Source: an uncultured beta proteobacterium (GTDB taxonomy: Bacteria; Pseudomonadota; Gammaproteobacteria; Burkholderiales; Casimicrobiaceae). From it: a stretch of 54,941 nucleotides of DNA. Below are positions 1 through 7,797 of the stretch, in pieces. Position numbers and translations under genes: made by a program. Location: contig CAIWHR010000472.1 in the NCBI GenBank assembly GCA_903912485.1, positions 1 through 54,941 on the forward strand, in the 5' to 3' direction. The notes below the pieces were generated by a model, which was not told the DNA's origin, did not search any database, and worked only from the letters and a program-made list of their open reading frames with translations. Numbering within the stretch: the stretch's first letter is position 1; each line of letters starts with the position of its first letter.

Positions 1-12
1 GGCCGGCGCCGG

Positions 13-375
13 TCATTTCACGTGGCCCATCACCCAGGCGGCCACCTGGTAGGGGCTGAAAGGCTTGATGAAGTAGGCATCGGCGCCGCGCGCGCGGGCA
101 CGCTCGCTGTCTTCGGCCTGCCCGCGGGCGGTGATCATCGCCACCAGGATGTCCCGGGTCTTCGGGTCGCCCTTGATGAGTTCGAGCACCCGCAGGCCGT
201 CGATCTCGCCGGGCATCATGACGTCGAGCAGGACGACGTCGGGCCGGTGGTGCAGGATGGCCTCGAGCGCGGAAGTTCCGTTCTCGGCTTCGGCGATCTC
301 GAACTCCCTCCCCAACGTGACGCTGAGCAAACGGCGAATGTCGGCGTGGTCGTCGACGACCAGGATGCGTGGCAT
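13..375 (-). CDS. Single-domain response regulator (CheY-like receiver)
   Basis: This 120-residue protein is a stand-alone phospho-acceptor receiver domain with no output domain. The acidic pair D8-D9 (LVVDDH), the phospho-acceptor D51 (VVLLDVMMPG), the conserved T82 (MITARG) and K104 (FIKPFSP) are all in place, so it should be phosphorylated by a histidine kinase and signal by protein contact. No kinase lies in the window; a partner may lie beyond the left edge. It is transcribed in the same direction as the dehydrogenase gene upstream at 467-1489, with a 91-bp gap, so it may have its own promoter. No strong ribosome binding site precedes the ATG. Family assignment is secure; its pathway is unknown. 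Confidence 0.93.
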   Translation of the reverse strand: MPRILVVDDHADIRRLLSVTLGREFEIAEAENGTSALEAILHHRPDVVLLDVMMPGEIDGLRVLELIKGDPKTRDILVAMITARGQAEDSERARARGADAYFIKPFSPYQVAAWVMGHVK

Positions 376-466
376 GGAAAGTGGGGAAGGACGGGACTAT
401 GAACCTTACACGGTTTTCGGCCGATTCATGGAATAGTTGAGCCCCATCTCGGGGATCTTCCGCAGG

Positions 467-1489
467 TCAGCCCGGAACATCCTGCCACCCGCCGCTGACC
501 GCCGACGCGAACAGCGCCTCGATGATCCTCAGCGTGACCAGCGAATCCTCGATCGGCCAGCTCGGCACCGCCTCGCCGCGCAGGTAGCGGGAGAAGCGCT
601 CGACCTGCAGCGCGTATTGGTTCACCGGCTCGAAGGCGTACGTCGCCGTTTCGACGGCGCCGACGCTGCCCCGGTCGCCGACGCAGACGCGGCACGGCGA
701 CGGCCGCCCGTGTGCGAACGGAAAGTCGCAGCGCAGCCAGCCGTTGGCGCCGAGGACCGAGAACTGCTGGTGCGAGCCCCAGCCCGACGGTCCGCCCTGC
801 GTCGCGACGGTGAAGCTCGCATGGCGACCGCCGTAGTCGAGCAGCGCGGTCGACAGGCGGTCGATGCGGAACGCGGGGTCGCGATCCAGCGCCGCGACGA
901 CCCGCCGCGGCGCGCGCCCGAACACGGCGCTGCACGCGCTGATGGCGTAGGATCCGAGGTCGTAGAGCGCGCCGCCGCCCTGCTCCGGGTTGTTGCGGAT
1001 GTCGTCGGGATCGTGGAACTGCTTCGCCATCGTGCACTGCACCGCCAGCGGCGCGCCGATCGCGCCGGCGTCGAGCAGTTCGCCGATCTTCGCCCACTGC
1101 GGATGGTTGCGGTACGAAAAGGCCTCCTCGATGTGGCGAGCGCTGCGATCGCGCGCCGCCTGCAGCGCGACGACGTCGGCGGCCGACAGGCACAGCGGTT
1201 TTTCGCATAGCACGTGCTTTCCCGCCTCGAGCGCGCGCACCGACCACGCGACGTGCAGGTGGTTGGGCAGCGGGATGTACACCGCGTCGATGTCGGCGTC
1301 TTCGAGCAGCGCATCGTAGGAGCCGAAATGTCGCGGGATGCCGAACTCCCGTGCCGCGGCGGCTGCCCTGTCGGCGCCGCGCGACGCGATGGCGACGAGG
1401 CTGGCGTGCCGCGCCTGCGCCATCGCGGGAATGAAGCGGCCGGTCGCGATCGCAGCGACGCCGAGCACGCCCCAGCGGACCGGAGTCAT
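467..1489 (-). CDS. Gfo/Idh/MocA family NAD(P)-dependent oxidoreductase
   Basis: The 340-residue product has an N-terminal Rossmann fold (RWGVLGVAAIA, residues 5-15) and the family's EKP motif at 96-98 (LCEKPL), whose lysine acts in catalysis. The later GALYDLGSYAI segment matches the family's second catalytic region. Such enzymes oxidise or reduce sugars, inositols or their phosphates; the substrate cannot be read from sequence. The ATG at 1489 was chosen because the fold begins three residues later and it lies 13 bp after the stop of the hydratase gene; a longer frame upstream runs into that gene. It is the last gene of a five-gene minus-strand run that begins with a periplasmic binding protein, suggesting a catabolic role. 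Confidence 0.9.
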   Translation of the reverse strand: MTPVRWGVLGVAAIATGRFIPAMAQARHASLVAIASRGADRAAAAAREFGIPRHFGSYDALLEDADIDAVYIPLPNHLHVAWSVRALEAGKHVLCEKPLCLSAADVVALQAARDRSARHIEEAFSYRNHPQWAKIGELLDAGAIGAPLAVQCTMAKQFHDPDDIRNNPEQGGGALYDLGSYAISACSAVFGRAPRRVVAALDRDPAFRIDRLSTALLDYGGRHASFTVATQGGPSGWGSHQQFSVLGANGWLRCDFPFAHGRPSPCRVCVGDRGSVGAVETATYAFEPVNQYALQVERFSRYLRGEAVPSWPIEDSLVTLRIIEALFASAVSGGWQDVPG

Positions 1490-1502
1490 TGCGGGCCGCC
1501 GC

Positions 1503-2294
1503 TCAGCGGCCCTGCCACTGCGGCTTGCGCTTTTCCGCGAACGCCCGCGGCCCTTCCAGCGCATCCTCGCTCGCCAGCATGCGCTCCGCCGCCGGATAGC
1601 GCCGGCGCATCGCCGCGGCGAGGTCCGGCTCGGCGACGCTCTGCAGCATCACCTGCTTCGACGCCTCCAGCGCCAGCGGCGCGCAGGCGAGGAGCTCGCG
1701 GGCGAGCGCCTGCGCGCCGGCAAGCGCGTCGCCGCGCGGAACGACCGCGTTGACGAGGCTCATTCGCAGCGCCTCCGCCGCCGCAATCCGGCTGCCGGTG
1801 AGCACCAGCCACATGGCGTCCTTCATCGGCATCTGCCGGGCGAGGCGCTGCAGCGCGCCGCCGCCCAGCGCGGCCAGCCCCACCCGCGGCTCGGGCAGCG
1901 CGAACTCGGCGTGCTCGGCTGCGACGGCGAGATCGCAGGCAGCGACGATCTCGACGCCGCCGCCGAGGCACAGCCCGTTCACCGCCGCGATCACTGGCTT
2001 CCACAGGTCGAAGCGCGTGGTGATGCCGGCGAAGCCTCCCGGCGGGTATTCGTAGTTGCCGGTCACGGCCAGCGACTTGAGGTCGGTGCCGACGCAGAAT
2101 GCGCGATCGCCGGCGCCGGTGATGATCGCCACGCGCAGCTCGGGGTCGGCGGCGTAGACGTCGAATGCGCGCTCGAGCTCGACGTGCGCCGGCAGGTGCA
2201 GCGAATTGAGGACTTCGGGACGCGTGATGGTGATCGTCAGGACGGCGCCGTCGCGGTCCAGCCGGCAGTACCCGAAGCTGTCGGCGTCCGTCAC
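1503..2294 (-). CDS. Enoyl-CoA hydratase/isomerase family protein (crotonase fold)
   Basis: This 263-residue protein has the usual crotonase length. The oxyanion-hole regions are visible as GAGDRAFCVGTDLKSL and NGLCLGGGVEIVAACDL. Both acidic residues used by true hydratases appear present, in the GGGVEI segment and in FALPEPRVGL, so hydratase activity is plausible, though crotonases also include isomerases, hydrolases and dehalogenases. It starts 1 bp after the SDR stop codon, so the two are almost certainly co-translated. In this operon it may act on a CoA thioester made from the imported substrate; the actual substrate is unknown. Confidence 0.9.
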   Translation of the reverse strand: MTDADSFGYCRLDRDGAVLTITITRPEVLNSLHLPAHVELERAFDVYAADPELRVAIITGAGDRAFCVGTDLKSLAVTGNYEYPPGGFAGITTRFDLWKPVIAAVNGLCLGGGVEIVAACDLAVAAEHAEFALPEPRVGLAALGGGALQRLARQMPMKDAMWLVLTGSRIAAAEALRMSLVNAVVPRGDALAGAQALARELLACAPLALEASKQVMLQSVAEPDLAAAMRRRYPAAERMLASEDALEGPRAFAEKRKPQWQGR

Positions 2295-2295
2295 G

Positions 2296-3036
2296 TCAGT
2301 ACGTCGCGCGGCCGCCGGAAAGGTCGAACACGAACCCGGTGGTGAAGCTGCATTCCGGACCGGCGATCCACGCCACCATCGCGGCGATCTCGGGAATGCG
2401 CAGGAAGCGGTTCATCGGGATCTTGTTCCTGGCGTTGGCGATGTGCTCGGCCGTCATCTCCTTGAACAGGTCGGTCTCGGTGATGACCGGGGCGATGGCG
2501 TTGACGAGCACGCCGGAACCGACGAGTTCGCGCGCGAGCGACTTGGTGTACCCGATCACGCCGGCCTTGGCGGCGGCGTACGCGGCGATGCCGGGCGCGC
2601 CTTCCTTGCCGGCGATCGACGCGACGTTGACGATGCGGCCGTAGCCGCGCGCGCGCATCCCCGGCACCGCCGCGCGGCAGCAATAGAAGACTCCGGTGAG
2701 GTCCACCGCCAGCACCTTGTCCCAGGCGTCGAGCGGGTACTCCCACGACGGCGCCACCGGACCGTTGATGCCGGCGTTGTTGATCAGGATGTCGACCTTG
2801 CCCAGCGCCGCCTCGGTGGCGGCGAATGCACGCTCGACCGCCGCGACGTCGGCGACGTTCACCGTCTGCAGCTGCGCCGGCGCGAACCCCGCCGCCTGCG
2901 CGTCGAACGCCGCGAAATCGACGTCCCACAGCGCGACCCGGCAGCCTTCGCCGGCGAGCCTGCGCGCGATGCCGAGGCCGATGCCGCGGGCCGCGCCGGT
3001 GACGATCGCCGACTGGCCTTCCAGCGTGGGATTCAT
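2296..3036 (-). CDS. Short-chain dehydrogenase/reductase (SDR), classical type
   Basis: The 246-residue product carries the cofactor motif TGAARGIG (13-20), NNAG (86-89) and the catalytic S140, Y153 and K157 (YAAAK), all intact. The length and motif spacing fit the FabG-like classical SDRs that interconvert secondary alcohols and ketones. D38 after the second strand (ALWDVD) suggests a preference for NAD. It sits between a Gfo/Idh/MocA enzyme and an enoyl-CoA hydratase, with a 31-bp gap before it and a 1-bp gap after it, which fits a role in stepwise oxidation of a polyol or sugar acid. Substrate unknown. Confidence 0.92.
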   Translation of the reverse strand: MNPTLEGQSAIVTGAARGIGLGIARRLAGEGCRVALWDVDFAAFDAQAAGFAPAQLQTVNVADVAAVERAFAATEAALGKVDILINNAGINGPVAPSWEYPLDAWDKVLAVDLTGVFYCCRAAVPGMRARGYGRIVNVASIAGKEGAPGIAAYAAAKAGVIGYTKSLARELVGSGVLVNAIAPVITETDLFKEMTAEHIANARNKIPMNRFLRIPEIAAMVAWIAGPECSFTTGFVFDLSGGRATY

Positions 3037-3067
3037 CGCCGCTCCTGCCTCGATACAGTGCGAAAGT

Positions 3068-4093
3068 TCATTGCCGTTGCCGCTGCGCGGTGAATTCGGC
3101 GAGACAGTCCTCGACGACGCGCGCGGTGCGCGCCGCCGTCCCGCCGTTGCTCGCGCAGCGCCCGACGCCGTTGATCTCGTCGACGATGGTCTGGATCAGC
3201 GGCTGGTGGACGTACGGCGGGTCGGCCACCGGAATTTCCTCGACGGCGTCGCCGCGCAGGACGCGGATCGGCATCGGCGGGCGGCCTCCCGGCGGCGACA
3301 GCGGCGGGAACGTGGAAAACACGATGCGTCCGGTCGAACCGACGATCTCGTTGGCTTCGTCGTCGCAGTCCGCGGCGAAGCACCAGGCCCCGCTGCCGTG
3401 GACGCCGGAGCCGAAGCGGTACGCGGCGGACACGACGTCCTCCGGCGGGTACGCACCGGCCTGGTTGCCGGCGAACGCGCGCACCGATTCGATCGGCCCC
3501 AGGATGAAGTCGAGGATGTCGAGCGTGTGGGCGGCGGCCTCGAAGAAGATGCCGCCGCCGGAGCGCGCGGGATCCAGCCGCCACTCCCAGAACGGCATGC
3601 GCATCGCCTCGGGGGTCGGGAGGCGCTGGAAGTGCCGGGTGATCACCATCCGCACGTCGCCGATCGCGCCGCCCTGGATCAGGTCGCGGACCTTGAGGAA
3701 GCGCGGCAGCGCGCGCCGGTAGTAGGCGACCCACAGCGGAACGCCGGCGTCGCGGCAGGCGGCGCTCATCGTCAGGCAGTCGGCGTGCGTCATCGCCATC
3801 GGCTTTTCGGTGAGCACCGGCTTGCCGGCGGCGGCGCAGCGCAGCACGAGGTCGCGGTGCGATTCGGTCATCGTCGCGACGTAGACGACGTCGACGTCGG
3901 GCGCGCGGATGATCGCCTCGGCGTCGTCGTGCCAGCGGGCGACGCCGTGGCGCCGCGCGAAATCCTCGGCGCGCGCGCCGTTGCGGTCGGCGACCGCGAC
4001 CAGTTGCGAGTGGGCGGCCCGGTACAGGCCCGGCCCGCTCTTCATCTCGGCCACCTCGCCGCAGCCGATCATGCCCCAGCGTATCGTCTTCAT
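3068..4093 (-). CDS. Gfo/Idh/MocA family oxidoreductase (second copy)
   Basis: This 341-residue protein has the Rossmann start IRWGMIGCGEVAE, the EKP motif at 96-98 (LTEKPMA) and an EAAAHTLDILDF segment that supplies the family's catalytic histidine region. It is a paralogue of the enzyme at 467-1489, not a recent duplicate, since the two differ along most of their length. Two different dehydrogenases of this family beside an SDR are a common arrangement in inositol or rare-sugar degradation, where each acts on a different position. It is the first enzyme gene after the binding-protein gene, 85 bp downstream of it. Confidence 0.9.
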   Translation of the reverse strand: MKTIRWGMIGCGEVAEMKSGPGLYRAAHSQLVAVADRNGARAEDFARRHGVARWHDDAEAIIRAPDVDVVYVATMTESHRDLVLRCAAAGKPVLTEKPMAMTHADCLTMSAACRDAGVPLWVAYYRRALPRFLKVRDLIQGGAIGDVRMVITRHFQRLPTPEAMRMPFWEWRLDPARSGGGIFFEAAAHTLDILDFILGPIESVRAFAGNQAGAYPPEDVVSAAYRFGSGVHGSGAWCFAADCDDEANEIVGSTGRIVFSTFPPLSPPGGRPPMPIRVLRGDAVEEIPVADPPYVHQPLIQTIVDEINGVGRCASNGGTAARTARVVEDCLAEFTAQRQRQ

Positions 4094-4178
4094 CGTTGGT
4101 GTTCTCCGGCGGCCTTCACCCCGGCCGTCCCCCGCGGACGGGAGAGGGCCGGGGCCCGAGCCGCGCGTGAGTGACCCG

Positions 4179-5324
4179 TTACTTCGCCGCCCAGGCGGGC
4201 TTGAACGTGTAGAAGACTTCGGCGCGCCCCTTGGCGATCTTGACGAAGAAGCTCTCGCGGTCGATGTCGCCCTTGGCGTCGTAGCGGACGTCCATCAGCA
4301 CGCCCGGATAGTCCTTGACCGCGATCGTCGCGCCGTGGATCGCCGCGGCCAGCGCCTTGGTGTCGATCCTGCCGACCTTGTCGGTCATCGCCTTGACCAC
4401 CCACATCCCGACGTAGCCCTTCATCGCGTTGTGGTCGGGCCGGCTCTTGTACTCGGCCTCGTACCTCTTGACGAACGCCTGCATCGCCGCGTTGGGCGCG
4501 TCTGCGGTGAGGCCCACGTGCGCGATCACGCCGTTGGCGGCGTCGCCGGCGAGTTCGAGCACCTTCTCGTTGACCAGCGTCGTCTCGCCGACGATCGGCT
4601 TGTCGTAGCTCTGCTTGCGCAACTCCTTCAGCGCCCGCGCCGACTCCTCCTCGTGCAGGTAGACGAACAGCGCATCGGCGTTCGACTGCTTGGCCTTGAG
4701 CACCGGCCCCGAAAAGTCGATCTGTCCGGGATCGGTCGAGATGTCGGCGACGACCTTGACGCCCAGCTTCTCGAATTCCGGCACGATGACGTCGCGGCCG
4801 CCCTTGCCGAAGTCGTTGTTGACGTAGACGACGGCGACGGTCTTCGCCTTCAGCGTCTCCTTGATGTAGGCGGCGACCTTGGGCATCGCGATCGACTGCG
4901 TGAACGACGTGCGGAACAGGTACGGGTTGCCCTGCTGCGTGAGGTTCGCCGCTTCGCCGGCGACGATGTTGGTGATCTCGGCTCGGCGCGTCTCGTTCAT
5001 CGACACGATGATCGAGCCCGAGTACACCGGCCCCATCACCACGTAGGCGCCGGAGTCGATCGCCTTGGCGGCGAGCGCCTTGGCGATGCCGGGGTTGGTC
5101 TGCGTGTCGAACGACGTGTAGTCGATCTGGCGGCCGGCGAGACCGCCGGCGGCGTTGATTTCCTTGACCGCCATCTTCACGGCGTTGTTGAAGTTGGTGC
5201 CCACCGTGGCACCGCCGCCGGACAGTTCGACCAGCCCGACGATGGGGACCGGCTGCGCGCCGGCGAGAAGCGGGACGGCGGACAGCGCGAGCGCGGCCGC
5301 GAGACTGCGGAACGGGTGCTTCAT
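4179..5324 (-). CDS. Liv-type ABC transporter periplasmic substrate-binding protein
   Basis: The 381-residue product starts with a signal peptide (MKHPFRS, then a hydrophobic run ending in an AGA-type cleavage site) followed by the type I periplasmic binding fold, with the family's IVGLVELSGGGATVG opening and a VVYVNNDFGKGGRD middle strand. Such proteins capture amino acids, amides, aromatic acids or other small ligands for LivHMGF systems. The start at 5324 is supported by a strong GGGAGGAG site; the longer frame upstream has no signal. No permease or ATPase lies next to it. The only LivHMGF set in the window (27180-30544) lacks its own binding protein, so the two may work together. Confidence 0.92.
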   Translation of the reverse strand: MKHPFRSLAAALALSAVPLLAGAQPVPIVGLVELSGGGATVGTNFNNAVKMAVKEINAAGGLAGRQIDYTSFDTQTNPGIAKALAAKAIDSGAYVVMGPVYSGSIIVSMNETRRAEITNIVAGEAANLTQQGNPYLFRTSFTQSIAMPKVAAYIKETLKAKTVAVVYVNNDFGKGGRDVIVPEFEKLGVKVVADISTDPGQIDFSGPVLKAKQSNADALFVYLHEEESARALKELRKQSYDKPIVGETTLVNEKVLELAGDAANGVIAHVGLTADAPNAAMQAFVKRYEAEYKSRPDHNAMKGYVGMWVVKAMTDKVGRIDTKALAAAIHGATIAVKDYPGVLMDVRYDAKGDIDRESFFVKIAKGRAEVFYTFKPAWAAK

Positions 5325-5464
5325 GGTTCTCCTCCCAAAGTACCTGGATCGATCGAATGGCCGGCGTGCGGGTCTTGGCAAGCTGCGACCGCGGCGTCCC
5401 CGAACGTCTGGGGTTCGTTCGACGCCCAGGCGCAAACGGCCCGCATCGCCGGATGCAGGGGATC

Positions 5465-5530
5465 AGGATAGGACGGTGCTTGCCCGTTGTCCATGCAATG
5501 AAAGCAATCGATCACATTGCAGAACGCAAT
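5465..5530 (-). promoter_or_regulatory. Putative promoter with GCAAT operator repeats upstream of the binding-protein operon
   Basis: On the minus strand TGGACA (5493-5488) and TATCCT (5470-5465) are separated by exactly 17 bp, resembling a sigma-70 promoter for the gene starting at 5324. Just upstream of the -35 box the pentamer GCAAT occurs at 5495-5499, 5504-5508 and 5526-5530 and inverted at 5516-5520, giving two overlapping inverted repeats (GCAAT-N7-ATTGC and ATTGC-N5-GCAAT). That position would suit an activator or repressor site. Prediction only. Confidence 0.4.
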
Positions 5531-5581
5531 GAAGGTCGCGGCGCGCTGACCCGGAGCCGGTGCTGTGCCAGAATTCGCCTC

Positions 5582-5728
5582 ATGAACTTCGACGACGCCC
5601 GCATCCGCTCGGTCGCGCAGATCCTGCGCGACGGCGGCCAGACCATCGTGCTGCCGCGCTTTCGCGATCTCGCCGCCGCCGTCGCGGGCGGCCACTGCGA
5701 CGTCGCGCTGTTCCGCAAGCTGGGCTAG
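5582..5728 (+). pseudogene. 48-codon fragment resembling the N-terminus of an inositol monophosphatase-family protein
   Basis: The predicted peptide contains ILRDGG and TIVLPRFRDLAA, which resemble the conserved opening of inositol monophosphatase-family proteins (a helix ending in I-x-P-R-F-R-x-L). The catalytic part of that family (the E-x-x and D-x-D-G-T regions) is absent, and the frame stops after 48 residues, directly before the ATG of the FAD-dependent oxidoreductase. This may be a truncated gene or, less likely, a short coupled leader for the next gene. No good ribosome binding site precedes it. The resemblance is from memory of the family and is modest in length. Confidence 0.4.
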
Positions 5729-7003
5729 ATGCGCATGGATCGGAAGACGCGGCAGCGCTACGACGTGGTCGTCGTCGGCGGCGGCGCGGCGGGGATCGCC
5801 GCCGCCGTCGGCGTGCGGGAGGCCGGTGCACGGGCGCTGCTCGTCGAGCGCTACGGCTTCCTGGGCGGCGCCGCCACCAATGCCGGCGTGCTGTCGTACT
5901 GCGGCTTCTTCATCCGCGGCGATGCGTGCCGGCAGATCGTCGGCGGCGTCGGCGGGCAGGTGCTCGCGACGCTGTCGGGTCTCGGCTTCGACGTCGCCCC
6001 GGTGCGCGCGCCCAGCGGCAACTGGATCGTCATGCTCGACCCGGAAGCGCTCAAGGTCGCGCTCGACCGCATCGTCGCCAGGCCGGGCATCGACTGCCGC
6101 CTGCATTGCACGCTGATCGGCGCGCATCGCGCCGGGCCGCGCCTCGACGCGATCACGCTGTACGACCACGCCGGAGCGTTCGACGTCGAGGCGGCGGCCT
6201 TCGTCGACGCCTCCGGCGACGCCGACCTCGGCGCCGCCGGAGGCGTTCCGGCATTCGCCGCGGGGTCCGCGCGGCAGCGCCAGCACGCGTCGATCACGGT
6301 GCGCATCGGCGGCGTGCCGGCGGACGCGGCCGTCGACCGCACGCTGCTGGCCGAACTCGTGCGGCAGACCGATGCCGGAGCGTCGAAGGCTCACCTGCGG
6401 CGCCACGGCGGCCACTTCATCCGGCTGCCGCGGTCGAACGACCTGTGGTGGATGGGTATCGACCTCGTCACCGACGGCCTCGATTCGGGCGATCTCGGTG
6501 CGGCCGAGCAGGACGGACGCGAGCTCGCGTGGCGCTTCGTCGAACTGCTGCGCGCCGCGATGCCGGGCTTCGACCGTGCGTTCATCGCCGCGACCGGCCC
6601 GCAGCTCGGCATCCGCGACAGCCGGCAGCTCGCGACCCGGTATTGCCTGACCGCGGATGACGTGCTGACCGGCCGCGCCCGCGACGACGCCATCGCCTGC
6701 GGCTGCTGGCCCGCGGAACTGCACGGCGGCGATGGTGGCCCCAGCTTCGAGCCGGTCGGCGGCGACGGGTTCTATCACGTCCCGCTGGCCGCGATTCACG
6801 CGTCCGGGCTCGACAACCTCTGGGTAGGCGGCAGGGCGATCGGCTGCGACGAGCGCGCGTACGGATCGCTGCGGGTGATGGGGACGGCGTTCGCCACGGG
6901 TCAGGCCGCCGGAATCGCGGCGGCGCAGTTTGCGCGCAACCCGACCGAAGTCGGCGCGAATGAGGTCCGGCAGGAGCTGCTGCGGCAGGGCGCGATCCTC
7001 TGA
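5729..7003 (+). CDS. FAD-dependent oxidoreductase
   Basis: The 424-residue protein starts with the ADP-binding motif VVVVGGGAAGIAAA (13-26) and an acidic E40 at the end of the second strand, typical of FAD binding. The sequence ERYGFLGGAATNAGV fits the FAD_oxidored type of flavoenzyme, and a second glycine-rich stretch near the C-terminus (GTAFATGQAAGIAAAQFA) closes the FAD site. Members oxidise diverse small molecules. The ATG directly follows the stop of the 48-codon fragment; a second ATG at 5735 is possible. It diverges from the binding-protein operon, suggesting a shared regulatory region and possibly the same pathway. Substrate unknown. Confidence 0.85.
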   Translation: MRMDRKTRQRYDVVVVGGGAAGIAAAVGVREAGARALLVERYGFLGGAATNAGVLSYCGFFIRGDACRQIVGGVGGQVLATLSGLGFDVAPVRAPSGNWIVMLDPEALKVALDRIVARPGIDCRLHCTLIGAHRAGPRLDAITLYDHAGAFDVEAAAFVDASGDADLGAAGGVPAFAAGSARQRQHASITVRIGGVPADAAVDRTLLAELVRQTDAGASKAHLRRHGGHFIRLPRSNDLWWMGIDLVTDGLDSGDLGAAEQDGRELAWRFVELLRAAMPGFDRAFIAATGPQLGIRDSRQLATRYCLTADDVLTGRARDDAIACGCWPAELHGGDGGPSFEPVGGDGFYHVPLAAIHASGLDNLWVGGRAIGCDERAYGSLRVMGTAFATGQAAGIAAAQFARNPTEVGANEVRQELLRQGAIL

Positions 7004-7078
7004 CCAGCGTTGCCGGGCGGGGTGAATCGACAGACCGCTCCGAGACACCCGAGACCGGCTGACACGCCGACGACGGCG

Positions 7079-7711
7079 CTAGAACATGGCTTTCACCCAA
7101 CCGGCCATCATGCCGATCAGGACCAAAGCCCGCAGCTTGAACAGTGCCACGGTGTCGCCGGGCTGCGGCTCGGGCCTGCCGCACCGTGGATCGGAGCGCT
7201 GCAGCGCGCCGGTCATGCTGTGGTCGATCGGAATGGCTTCGCAACCATGGCCGCTCTCGCAAATGAAGTCCCACGGTTGGCGTGCCGGCACGTGGCAGGC
7301 GAAGCAGTTCTTGCCGAAGCGATTGTTCACGTCGGCCAAGCCTCGCGTGCGGATCTTCGAGCCGCTCTCGCCGACCTCCAGCTCGAAGAACTCCCAGTCG
7401 CCGGTAGCCGGACTGAATCCCGGTTCGCGCTTGACCATGGCTTCGGTCGGCACCAGTTGAACGACCGATCCCGGGGGATACACGGCACCATTCGGCGCGT
7501 TGGCGGCTGCAAGCGTGCCGGGCGTGTTCCCCAGCAGATTGTCGATGTAGAAGTGCCGCACCGGAACCATTTCGCGGATGCAGCGGAAGCTGCCCTCATT
7601 CACCATGACCGCGTTGGGCTCCGGGACATCGATCGCCTGGCTGCCGGCGGCAATGCCCAGTCCCATCGTCAGCATCGCCGCTACCCGCCGAACGAGCCTT
7701 GCCGTATCCAT
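7079..7711 (-). CDS. Exported mono-haem c-type protein of unknown function
   Basis: The 210-residue product has a hydrophobic N-terminal signal segment ending near SQAIDVP and one haem c motif, CFACH (136-140). The centre (YPPGSVVQLVPTEAMVK, then WEFFELEVGESG) resembles the beta-rich fold of cytochrome P460-like proteins, but this is a weak likeness and the P460 cross-link cannot be judged. Four further cysteines (C44, C151, C157, C177) could form disulphides in the periplasm. The C-terminus is hydrophobic. The second ATG, at 7711, is preferred because GAGG lies six bases before it. It lies 87 bp after the SRPBCC-SDR gene and may be the last gene of the BLUF/folE run. Confidence 0.65.
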   Translation of the reverse strand: MDTARLVRRVAAMLTMGLGIAAGSQAIDVPEPNAVMVNEGSFRCIREMVPVRHFYIDNLLGNTPGTLAAANAPNGAVYPPGSVVQLVPTEAMVKREPGFSPATGDWEFFELEVGESGSKIRTRGLADVNNRFGKNCFACHVPARQPWDFICESGHGCEAIPIDHSMTGALQRSDPRCGRPEPQPGDTVALFKLRALVLIGMMAGWVKAMF

Positions 7712-7797
7712 CATCTGCCTCGCTGTGCAATTTCTGACGCGTCGAGTCGGACGCGGGCGATGGTGCGCAGGGCCGAAGCCACGAAGCCGGGGCCCGA

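Noticed and set aside
5321-7048. Minus-strand open frame of 575 codons opposite the FAD oxidoreductase
   Set aside because: No recognisable motif and low-complexity composition; the plus strand has a clear FAD-binding fold.
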